From positions 142,366-167,035 of the forward strand of contig CAJTSL010000001.1 of assembly GCA_910578845.1 (NCBI GenBank): DNA of 24,670 bases. The letters run 5' to 3'. The DNA comes from an uncultured Lachnospiraceae bacterium (GTDB taxonomy: Bacteria > Bacillota > Clostridia > Lachnospirales > Lachnospiraceae). Both the position numbers and the translations under genes were made by a program. Positions 16,301-23,366 of the stretch are shown here, piece after piece. The notes beneath the pieces were generated by a model that was not told where the DNA came from, made no database searches, and saw only the letters and a program-made list of their open reading frames with translations. The number at the start of each line of letters is the position of its first letter. Position 1 is the first letter of the stretch.

Positions 16301-18812
16301 CAATTATGAGAGAACAGGTGACGTTGCCGGTGATTACCAACGCTATACTCAGGAAGAGTGGAACCTGCTCAATGCGACACGCAATATTAAAGTGCCGGAT
16401 GGTGTAACTTCTATTGATGTAAAAGGCTTTTTGACTAGCGAAGTCAATAGTCCGAACCTTTCTTATATTGATAGAAATAAAATTGGTGCAGCTTCTTATG
16501 ATATGTATAATAAGACGAGTGTAGATAGTACACTTGGGACTGATCGGTTTAAGGATATACATGCCGGGCTCTTTAGCGGCAAATATAAAGATTACAAGAC
16601 GAATGTAAATCCTGACGATGGTGAGGAAGAAGTGAATGAAAATGAGCTTCTGGAAAAGGGAAATGACCGTCTAGAGTCCATTGATCTAAATCAGGTTACA
16701 TCACTGCCGGATTATGCATTTGATAGTTGCGAGAACTTGAAAACTGTAAAGATCGGTGCAACATGTACTGACATTAATAAACTGCCGTTTAGAGGATGTA
16801 CTTCTTTAACAACCTTAGAAATTGCGGAAGGCAATCCGAAATATCTCACAGAAAACAGAATTCTTTATTCTAAGAATGATGATGTGTCTTTAACCCTTGA
16901 AGAGTGTTTAGAGACAAGAGGAAAGAATAGTGATAATTCGGTGGTTACTTCTGCATCTGATGCCAAAATACCGCTGGTTACTCGGATTGCGAATGCAGCT
17001 TTTGAGGATTGTAATTATGTATCCACAATAAATCTTACGGATGCAACGGGCCTTACTGTTATTCCGGAGAGCTGCTTTAGAGATTGTGATGCATTGAGTG
17101 AAGTGGATTTGCCATTATCTGTCAATAAGATTGATAAATATGCTTTCTGGGATGACCTGATAGGTAAGGTGAAGATTCCGGGCAGGGAAGTATTTATCTC
17201 AACAGATGCATTTAAGAAGGAAGAGAATAAGACACAGCCTACCTATATTATAACGTATGAAGACTCTTCTGCGCGACGTTATGCAGATACTTACGGCGAG
17301 GAATACAAGCTCGTCTGGGAAGATGTAGGAGAGATGTGGAGTGTTAATTTCTACGATTCGGACGGTACGCTCTTAAAGGCAATGCAGGTACAGGATGGCT
17401 TTGCAGTTAAGACAACTGAGATACCGGAGGCAAAGAAGGAAGGATTTACTTTTGATAAGTGGGTTGGAACGAATAATGTAGATGTGCAGGATGAGATCAG
17501 GCAGGATACGGATTTCATTGCGCAGTATCATTCCAATAGCCAGATGGTAGACGGTAAGTGGGCAGTTGATTTCTACGATGGTGTAACAGGAGAAGCTTTC
17601 TGGCCGACACAGTATGTCGAAGATGGGGGAGCGGCAGAAGAACCGCCATATGCGCCTCATCATGACGGGTATAAGTTCTTAAAATATAGTGCGGACTTCT
17701 CGAAGGTAACATCGAATATGTCGATTGTTGCGCTCTATGAGGTAGATGGCGCTGGAAAGCCAGGTGGCAGTACGAATACCAGTGGCGGAACAACCAATAA
17801 TCCGAATGGTTCCGGAGGCTCCACCACGAATAAGAGCCAGAATACTACCAAAACAAGCAGTGGTTCTACAAGCAATACTTCCGGAAGCTCGACTTCATCG
17901 ACAAGTTCTACGAGCGCGAAGCCGAGACATACCGTAACGGTAGTTAACGGTTACGGGAGTGGTAGCTATGCGGAAGGTGAGACAGTCATCATTGTTGCAA
18001 ATGAACCTGCTCCGGGACAGAAGTTTAGCCAGTGGAGGACTTCATCTGAAGGCGTAGAACTTGTTATGATATTGGCATCGGCGACTACATTTGTCATGCC
18101 GGCGAACAATGTCCTTGTGACTGCAGAATTTACTGGCGGAACGACGCCTGCAACAACAACGCCTGCGCCTACGGTCGGTACCGTTACAACGAACCCGGGA
18201 GGCAATACGGCGACGACAACGCCAAGCAGCAATAATGGCAATACAAGAGTAGATATTACGAAACCGGGTATTAGCAATAAGAACTTGGCGACAGCCAATG
18301 TGAATGGCACTACCGATAATTTTATCGTTAAGATTTCCGAGACACCGGAAGCGACACAGGCAGTCATAAATGCTTTGAATAACAAATACGGCAATCTTGA
18401 CAACATATTGTACTACGCAATGGATATCAGTTTGTATGATTCTACGGGCACGACGAAGATTACGGATACGACAGGTATTTCAGTAGATATCACGATCCCG
18501 TTGCCGGATGCGTTGGTAACATATGGCGGTAATAATATGATGGGTGCTGTAGTAGCGTCAGACCAGTTAGAGGATTTGAGCGAACGGTTTACGACAATTG
18601 CAGGTGTTCCGTGTGTAAGCTTTACGGCGACGCACTTCTCACCGTATACAGTGTATGTGAATACGCAAAATCTGTCTGAAGGCTTGCTTGATGTAACACC
18701 TAAGACGGGTGATCCGATTCATCCAAAGTGGTTCTTGTCACTTGGTCTTGCATCCCTGTCAATTATCCTCTTCATGAAGAGAGACAGGAAAGTTAAGATC
18801 AAAACAACGTAG
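13326..18812 (+). CDS. Giant secreted LRR_5 (BspA-like) surface protein with sorting signal
   Basis: This 1828-residue cell-wall protein starts at an ATG preceded by AAGGAG. It has a lysine/arginine-rich n-region and a hydrophobic signal sequence (about residues 20-42). A coiled-coil-like region follows (about 202-255, ending in a Lys-Pro-Glu-rich stretch). Leucine-rich repeats of the LRR_5/BspA type, with units such as IGDSAFEGS and IGNYAFKNC, form three clusters at about 325-590, 685-790 and 1020-1300. Two InlB B-repeat-like domains (about 1338-1401 and 1411-1473), a Ser/Thr/Gly-rich linker (1475-1533), another beta repeat (1535-1603) and a second Thr-rich linker come next. A domain ending in THFSPYTVY (about 1655-1780) precedes the C-terminal TPKTGDPIHPKWF signal, a hydrophobic helix and a basic tail. 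Adhesion or host interaction is known for BspA-like proteins; the ligand here is unknown. Confidence 0.92.
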   Translation: MSKKTPVKKSKRRLKRSVRRSFALALMITAIAVAAIPVPENFAEDGTGGGSGNDPSAPIVSSTEAYRYPAEDMKDKYKQSFGVDLKKPSDSSKIYSTHYISATAPDDENGGVSYRMEWQYQYFLKTINGLEKGIICGYNDSYNVDLLTVSTDPIHDYVVVRQDAYNKFKTDRGNDEFTLSSNPSEADELDQQFKIYFPQVYEKQVEDYKKYEADIATYDKRLAEYQKKLDDLIKEHGNGLTDEQIEALIGKQPEKPEKPKPITKKASEFSTENDEYSWRLYYCDKTPALKGYILVKVADSELSGEVTVHSYVPRRIDTSQIDLSVDDELGFKVQDWTSFLGIGDEAFKNVANVSNIELPEALKYIGDSAFEGSFITSIKMMNLENIGNYAFKNCPRLSSIEMVQGVKNIGTEAFYGLTLIRSVVFPGEIEYIGPGAFANCSLLETIDLSSATLEVVIDDYAFYNDGALSKINFNVKGAENTSIYVTTIGKAAFAVWDGVSGGLSEFVFPSRISTKRKEGAFGYESKGLGDYVLAGRTNLKDVTMPAAYGMSAEISLPKHIFQNCVGLERVNFPDTGSSCGFVKFDEDIFASVTTPGFYVQGPPYTEPSNRNPALPRKSTWTAYSAAASMKDGKRVPNIPYVYYLNGKRYTEVCDGDYLMCIDQDGVLISCSLHPDKTAKLGSVDLIIPAEVAGTVVTGIASDCFANDVNEPDNRKMSKVVRTLTIKDDSKLATISDSVFADWTQLERVYLGNSVRNVGNSAFQNCKSLIDVYFNTPESAAADFKIGTNAFQTNSVELTFHGIISPSYAPFAWAMQEDNTIDDMGRGKRICYKSLMPTSFTVMRDSGTNQVTLLDYPKYDQIASILGESYAVKNGVYMSASFDPVAYYNGFMESTYYNLYSSTQFDAKREEFKNAWVSTGDKESLYANSELYGPWISPTWINATEFTRSTADTGNSIVDFFFEPITVHAANGKPDAYFAHQCGDHDYAYDVYANYERTGDVAGDYQRYTQEEWNLLNATRNIKVPDGVTSIDVKGFLTSEVNSPNLSYIDRNKIGAASYDMYNKTSVDSTLGTDRFKDIHAGLFSGKYKDYKTNVNPDDGEEEVNENELLEKGNDRLESIDLNQVTSLPDYAFDSCENLKTVKIGATCTDINKLPFRGCTSLTTLEIAEGNPKYLTENRILYSKNDDVSLTLEECLETRGKNSDNSVVTSASDAKIPLVTRIANAAFEDCNYVSTINLTDATGLTVIPESCFRDCDALSEVDLPLSVNKIDKYAFWDDLIGKVKIPGREVFISTDAFKKEENKTQPTYIITYEDSSARRYADTYGEEYKLVWEDVGEMWSVNFYDSDGTLLKAMQVQDGFAVKTTEIPEAKKEGFTFDKWVGTNNVDVQDEIRQDTDFIAQYHSNSQMVDGKWAVDFYDGVTGEAFWPTQYVEDGGAAEEPPYAPHHDGYKFLKYSADFSKVTSNMSIVALYEVDGAGKPGGSTNTSGGTTNNPNGSGGSTTNKSQNTTKTSSGSTSNTSGSSTSSTSSTSAKPRHTVTVVNGYGSGSYAEGETVIIVANEPAPGQKFSQWRTSSEGVELVMILASATTFVMPANNVLVTAEFTGGTTPATTTPAPTVGTVTTNPGGNTATTTPSSNNGNTRVDITKPGISNKNLATANVNGTTDNFIVKISETPEATQAVINALNNKYGNLDNILYYAMDISLYDSTGTTKITDTTGISVDITIPLPDALVTYGGNNMMGAVVASDQLEDLSERFTTIAGVPCVSFTATHFSPYTVYVNTQNLSEGLLDVTPKTGDPIHPKWFLSLGLASLSIILFMKRDRKVKIKTT
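18696..18809 (+). other. Sortase sorting signal of the first LRR protein
   Basis: The C-terminal 38 residues begin TPKTGDPIHPKWF (T1791), continue with a hydrophobic helix and end in a basic tail containing KRDRK. The TPKTG core resembles the (S/N/P)PxTG motif of clostridial class B sortases. The IHPKWF extension is shared with the next gene. Confidence 0.85.
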
Positions 18813-18835
18813 CATAAAATTCCTGGGAGACTCCT

Positions 18836-21589
18836 ATGGGGAAGAAGATTAGAAAAAGTATAGGTGCTCTGTTGATGGCGATTGCAATCGCCATCACACA
18901 AGTGCCTGTCTCAGATGTAGAGGCGGTTGATGCCGATTCTTCTACATCTGAGTTTCAAATGAATGGAACGACATTAGTGAAATATACAGGCACGGCTGAG
19001 AACGTGTCTATTTCTAATAATGTGGAAAAGATAGAAGCAGAAGCTTTTGCCAATAATACATCCGTAAAGAACGTGACGATCGCCAATAGTGTTAAAAGCA
19101 TTGGCGCAAGTGCTTTTGAAGGATGTAGCGCTTTGCAATCTGTTGTCATTCCGGATAGTGTAGAGTCAATTGGACAGGCGGCATTTGCAGATTGTCCATC
19201 GCTTAACAGTGTCCGGGTCGGCGCAGGAGTCCAAGCATTGGGGAATGGCGCTTTTGCAGGAGATATCAGTCTTTCAAATGTCAGCTTTAGTAGCAGTAAC
19301 CCTTATTTCGTTTGCGATGACGGTGCAATCTATAATAAGGATGGATGGGATACTTTATATGCGGTTCTTCCGGGAAGACCGGGGAATATCTATTCTATGC
19401 CGACTTCAGTGAAGAAAATATCACCTTATGCTTTTTGGGGGGCAAGGAATTTAGAGGGTGTATCGGTCAGTGGCAGTGTGAACGAAATCTCTGCTTATGC
19501 TTTCTCTAATTGTTATAATTTGCGAGACATAAACATTCCTTATTCTGTTAAGATGATCAGCCTGAAAGCATTTGAGGACTGTGTGCGGTTGCGGAACATT
19601 TCAATTCCTATATCGGTGACATCTATTCACAAAACAGCTTTTGATGGTTGTACGAGGCTGACTATTGACGCGCCAGTAGGCAGTGTGGCGAGAACGTATG
19701 CAGATAATCTTGTCTTAGAGGACATAGACGTAGCGGAATATGAGGATACGCAGCTTGATACAGTTAATGATACGGATTCAGAAGCGGTGCAAGAAGAACC
19801 GTTGGTAGTGGATTATTATCATGAAGTGACACATATTAATCCATTAGAGACGGATGAGGAAGATTCCGTAAAAGGAAAGTCCCGGATTGTAGGCAATGAA
19901 GTCTTCGTATTTATTGATAATGCTGCGGCTACGGTTAATTCTGGGGAAGTAGATGTGATGAAGTTAGAAGGCATTGCGTCGGGCGAAACAGGTGAGACTA
20001 TCGCGAGCATTTCCGGTAATACGAACGGAAAAGGCACACTTTTTCCTAAGTATACAATCATTGATAATCGTATTATCGCAAATCAGGCATATTATCAGGA
20101 TGAGAGAACGGCAATTGAAATACCAGATACAATAACGGAAATTGGTGATTTTGCATTTGCCAGATCTAAAGTAGGGGATGTAGTGATCCCGGAAGGCGTG
20201 GAGAAGATCGGATATGCAGCCTTTTATCATTGCGATGATCTGGCTAATGTGGCCATTCCGGCGACTGTGAAGGAAATTGCGCCTTCGGCGTTTGCAAAAA
20301 CACCATGGCTCACGAATTGGGAGCAAAATGGCTCAGGGGATTTTCTCATTGTCGGTGATGGGATTTTATTGGATTATCGTGGCAGTAATAGCATAGTGAC
20401 GATACCAGAAGGAATTAAGACAATAGGAGCGGATGCATTCGCGTCCCATGCCGGCATAACAAAGATTATTTTACCGGATAGTTTGGAAGTTATAGGGGAA
20501 GGCGCTTTTGCCGGCTGTAATAATTTATCACAAATAGAGGGCGGGAACGCCGTAAAGAGAATAGAAGACAGAGCTTTCCAGGGATGTCCGCTTACAGAAA
20601 TCAGGATTCCGGCTTCGGTGGAAGAAATCGGGTTGAAGGCCTTTGCGGTAGCCTCTTTGGTAAAGGATGCGGGGAATGGCGTTGTTATTTTTGAAGGTTC
20701 TTCTCTTCCTGTCATATCGTATGGAGCAGCGTCCGGTAAGTTATATAATGATATTTATAGAGGACTTGTTTTTGATGGCGTTGAGACAGCAGTTGTACCA
20801 GAAGAAGTGGGTTCTTTTGAAGGGACTGTCTTGGATGGGAGCTTATCCGGATTTAGGGGGACAGTCCGTCGAGGAAGCGGCAGTGCTTCTGCGCAGAATA
20901 TTAGTGATGCAGCGCAAACAAATGTCCTTGCGTTGGCTGTCAGTGATATGGGAGAACAGATTGCTACAGTAGAGAAAGATATTGCACAAGGCGTTACTGT
21001 TCGGATCAGCAGTCTTTCGATAGAAAATGATGCATGCGCAAGCGCGCTTTTGGATGGCGCAGAAAGCAGTTATATTCTAAAGGTCGTGGATAGCGATGGC
21101 GCTAGGGAATCGATCCTGAATGCATATCGGAAGCTATATGGCAATCAAATGCCTGCTAATTTGCAAGCATTTGAGATAACCTTACAGGAAGCTGTTTCTG
21201 CAATTCCCATTACAGGTCTTGGCAGACGGAACATAGAGATTACGCTCCCGCTTCCCAAAGGGATTGGACAGGAGAATTTACACGTTATCAGTCTGGATGC
21301 GAATGGGCAGTTAGAAGAGGCGGAGAGCCGGATTGTATCTATAGATGGTGTGGATTGTGTTGTTTTCGTGACGAATCATTTTTCACCTTATGGAATATAT
21401 AATTATACTTCTGGCAATGAGGCATCAGTGAGTGAAGGAAAAGCATTTTTTACTAGTCTGTCCGGGAACAAGGACGTTTCTCCTGATACCGGTGATTACA
21501 GTATTCATCCGAAATGGTTTCTTTTTATAGGGTTCTTGTTCACAGGATTGGCTTTGTTCTTCTATCGTGGCAGACGAAGGATATGGTAA
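18836..21589 (+). CDS. Second secreted LRR_5 (BspA-like) surface protein with sorting signal
   Basis: This 917-residue protein starts 23 bases after the first LRR gene, with GGGAG about seven bases before the ATG, so the two form an operon. The signal peptide is about residues 1-30 (IRKSIGALLMAIAIAITQV). Two LRR_5 clusters (about 55-285 and 415-615) carry units such as IGASAFEGCSALQSVVIPDS. Between them lies an acidic linker and a segment around residues 330-415 that is not recognised. A domain at about 720-858 ends in TNHFSPYGIY and is homologous to the pre-anchor domain of the upstream protein. The protein ends with SPDTGDYSIHPKWF (from S882), a hydrophobic helix and the basic tail RGRRRIW. 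It should be anchored by the nearby sortase. Function is probably surface binding; the ligand is not predictable. Confidence 0.92.
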   Translation: MGKKIRKSIGALLMAIAIAITQVPVSDVEAVDADSSTSEFQMNGTTLVKYTGTAENVSISNNVEKIEAEAFANNTSVKNVTIANSVKSIGASAFEGCSALQSVVIPDSVESIGQAAFADCPSLNSVRVGAGVQALGNGAFAGDISLSNVSFSSSNPYFVCDDGAIYNKDGWDTLYAVLPGRPGNIYSMPTSVKKISPYAFWGARNLEGVSVSGSVNEISAYAFSNCYNLRDINIPYSVKMISLKAFEDCVRLRNISIPISVTSIHKTAFDGCTRLTIDAPVGSVARTYADNLVLEDIDVAEYEDTQLDTVNDTDSEAVQEEPLVVDYYHEVTHINPLETDEEDSVKGKSRIVGNEVFVFIDNAAATVNSGEVDVMKLEGIASGETGETIASISGNTNGKGTLFPKYTIIDNRIIANQAYYQDERTAIEIPDTITEIGDFAFARSKVGDVVIPEGVEKIGYAAFYHCDDLANVAIPATVKEIAPSAFAKTPWLTNWEQNGSGDFLIVGDGILLDYRGSNSIVTIPEGIKTIGADAFASHAGITKIILPDSLEVIGEGAFAGCNNLSQIEGGNAVKRIEDRAFQGCPLTEIRIPASVEEIGLKAFAVASLVKDAGNGVVIFEGSSLPVISYGAASGKLYNDIYRGLVFDGVETAVVPEEVGSFEGTVLDGSLSGFRGTVRRGSGSASAQNISDAAQTNVLALAVSDMGEQIATVEKDIAQGVTVRISSLSIENDACASALLDGAESSYILKVVDSDGARESILNAYRKLYGNQMPANLQAFEITLQEAVSAIPITGLGRRNIEITLPLPKGIGQENLHVISLDANGQLEEAESRIVSIDGVDCVVFVTNHFSPYGIYNYTSGNEASVSEGKAFFTSLSGNKDVSPDTGDYSIHPKWFLFIGFLFTGLALFFYRGRRRIW
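21479..21586 (+). other. Sortase sorting signal of the second LRR protein
   Basis: The last 36 residues begin SPDTGDYSIHPKWF and end in a Phe-rich membrane helix and RGRRRIW. SPxTG is a known recognition motif of Clostridioides difficile SrtB. The match with the first LRR protein extends past the motif into IHPKWFL. Confidence 0.85.
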
Positions 21590-21613
21590 AGGATTTGACA
21601 AGGAACATAACAG

Positions 21614-21654
21614 AAACTCCTGGCATAGAATAAGGAAAAAGCCGGGAGTTTTTT
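21614..21654 (+). terminator. Intrinsic terminator of the LRR operon overlapping the subtilase ribosome binding site
   Basis: AAACTCCTGGC (21614-21624) pairs with GCCGGGAGTTT (21641-21651) with one G-U pair across a 16-base loop, followed by a T-tract to 21654. The right arm contains GGGAG (21644-21648), which is the only well-spaced Shine-Dalgarno sequence for the ATG at 21655, six bases later. Confidence 0.8.
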
Positions 21655-22557
21655 ATGTATCGCGTCAGAAACCAACTGGGGTGTAGCGAGCGCTTGCAGC
21701 AATCTTGTAAGGGAGAGCCTGTTACAGTCGCAGTGTTAGATACAGGGATTTATCCGCATCCCGATTTAGCGGGACGGATATTAGCTTTTCAGGATTTTGT
21801 GAATTATAGACATGGGATTTATGATGATAGCGGGCATGGCACACATGTAGCCGGATGCATAGGCGGAAGTGGCATGATGTCGAACGGAAGATACCGGGGG
21901 ATTGCCCCAAAGTGCCTATTTTGCATTGGAAAAGTATTAAACCGTAACGGGGAAGGTTCCATAGATAGTATGTATCATGGCCTGTTGTGGGTGATGCAGA
22001 ATCGTCTGCATCATCATATTCGCGTCTTGAATATATCGGTCGGTATAGGGCAATCCGATAATAGGAACAAAATTGAGGAAGTGATCGGACTCTTAGAAGC
22101 TGTCTGGAGTTCCGGTATTGTCGTTGTCTGTGCCGCGGGGAATGCCGGGCCAAAAGCCGGTACAATCTCACCACTTGGAAATAGCCGTAAGGTAATTACG
22201 GTAGGATGCCATGAAGGTGGGTATTTTGGGAATAGATCTGGACTGTGTGAGAGTTATTCTGGCAGGGGCGACGTATCCATTTTGTACCGGAAACCGGATA
22301 TCGTTGCACCAGGAACGGATATTGTGTCTTGTAATAACCGAGGGGGTAATTATGCCAAAAAGAGCGGCACGTCTATGGCGACGCCGATTGTTTCCGGAGC
22401 GGCAGCGCTTCTTTTGCAAAAGTGTCCTTATCTGAACAACGAGCAGATTAAGCGGAAGATGGTATATAGCGCGAAAGACTTAGGGGATGATTGGAACAAG
22501 CAGGGATGGGGGATGCTTGATATTGGGAGTCTGTTCAGTGATGAAGATAAAATGTAG
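21655..22557 (+). CDS. Subtilisin-family (S8) serine protease without a signal peptide
   Basis: This 300-residue protease has the catalytic triad in standard contexts: D29 (VAVLDTG), H61 (DSGHGTHVAG) and S240 (GTSMATP). The oxyanion asparagine is in CAAGNAGP. There is no signal peptide, no propeptide and no membrane helix, and the catalytic domain starts almost at residue 20. That layout is typical of intracellular or small clostridial subtilases. The start ATG is set by GGGAG, which lies within the upstream terminator stem; expression would need read-through and opening of that hairpin. It follows the LRR operon, which suggests a role in processing or quality control of exported proteins, or a separate housekeeping function. 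Neither is shown by the sequence. Confidence 0.9.
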   Translation: MYRVRNQLGCSERLQQSCKGEPVTVAVLDTGIYPHPDLAGRILAFQDFVNYRHGIYDDSGHGTHVAGCIGGSGMMSNGRYRGIAPKCLFCIGKVLNRNGEGSIDSMYHGLLWVMQNRLHHHIRVLNISVGIGQSDNRNKIEEVIGLLEAVWSSGIVVVCAAGNAGPKAGTISPLGNSRKVITVGCHEGGYFGNRSGLCESYSGRGDVSILYRKPDIVAPGTDIVSCNNRGGNYAKKSGTSMATPIVSGAAALLLQKCPYLNNEQIKRKMVYSAKDLGDDWNKQGWGMLDIGSLFSDEDKM

Positions 22558-22566
22558 CCACATAGC

Positions 22567-22595
22567 TTGACATAGCGAATGAGATTGTATACAAT
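22567..22595 (+). promoter_or_regulatory. Promoter and overlapping operator-like palindrome of the GntR-icd operon
   Basis: A perfect TTGACA (22567-22572) and TACAAT (22590-22595) are separated by 17 bases. The perfect palindrome ATTGTATACAAT (22584-22595) covers the -10 box and resembles the TNGT/ACNA half-sites bound by FadR-type GntR regulators. Autorepression is inferred. Confidence 0.75.
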
Positions 22596-22643
22596 TATAC
22601 AGTAAAGATGATTTATGATGAAAAGGTAGAAGTGGGAGATACG

Positions 22644-23366
22644 ATGAATAGCTATGATATTAAGCAGGCAGTGAATGATAGTTATTCCCTGCGTGGCAGA
22701 GTATTTCAGAAAATCAGGGAAGATATACTAAGCGGTAAATATAAAGAACATGAGGAATTAAAAGAAGTTGCCATCGGAACAGAGCTTGGCGTCAGCAGGA
22801 CCCCTGTCAGAGAGGCATTCAGGCAGTTAGAATTAGAAGGCCTTATCCAGATCATTCCTAATAAAGGAGCCTATGTCACAGGGATAACGGTTAAGGACGT
22901 GAAAGACATTTATATGATACGTTCTTTGCTGGAAGGACTTTGTGCGAGGATGGCAACAGACAAGATCACAAAAGAACAGTTAGAAGAAATGGAAGAAAAT
23001 ATTTACCTTGCGGAGTTCCATGCGGACAGAGGGCACCTCGATCAAATGGCTGAGCTGGATAACCGATTTCATGACATTCTTTATGAAGCATGTGATTCTA
23101 AGATGTTAGAGCATTTACTAAAAGATTTTCATAGTTATGTCCTGCGTGTGAGGCAAAAGACTCTGTCAACGAATACGCGTGGACGTGCTTCAAATAATGA
23201 GCATCGGCAGATCATGGAAGCGATTAAGGCAAAAGATGAGGCCAGAGCAGAGCAGCTTGCAAACGAACATATGATCAATGCATATGATAATATGGTAAAA
23301 AATGGCCTGTATGAAATATATGGGGATCAGGAGCAGAATGATGAAAAACCAAAGGAGGGCATGTAA
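22644..23366 (+). CDS. GntR-family (FadR subfamily) transcriptional regulator
   Basis: This 240-residue DNA-binding regulator has an N-terminal winged helix (about residues 14-78, with VAIGTELGVSRTPVREAFRQ as the recognition region and the wing ending NKGAYV). It is followed by an all-helical FCD ligand-binding domain (about 88-220) with DNRFHDILY and EHRQIMEAI carrying the Asp and His typical of the metal-binding pocket. Such proteins often sense carboxylates. The link to isocitrate dehydrogenase suggests a citrate-cycle or glutamate-related ligand, but this is inference. ATG 22644 is preferred over an ATG at 22608 because GGGAG lies five bases upstream. The stop overlaps the icd start by one base (TAATG). 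Confidence 0.93.
   Translation: MNSYDIKQAVNDSYSLRGRVFQKIREDILSGKYKEHEELKEVAIGTELGVSRTPVREAFRQLELEGLIQIIPNKGAYVTGITVKDVKDIYMIRSLLEGLCARMATDKITKEQLEEMEENIYLAEFHADRGHLDQMAELDNRFHDILYEACDSKMLEHLLKDFHSYVLRVRQKTLSTNTRGRASNNEHRQIMEAIKAKDEARAEQLANEHMINAYDNMVKNGLYEIYGDQEQNDEKPKEGM

Noticed and set aside
14290..17220. Regularly spaced similar segments that could suggest a CRISPR-like or DNA-level repeat
   Set aside because: They are degenerate LRR_5 coding units in frame, without conserved repeat and unique spacer structure.
17750..17925. Repetitive DNA suggestive of a tandem repeat array
   Set aside because: It encodes the Ser/Thr/Gly-rich linker of the surface protein. The repetition follows amino-acid composition and there is no fixed unit.
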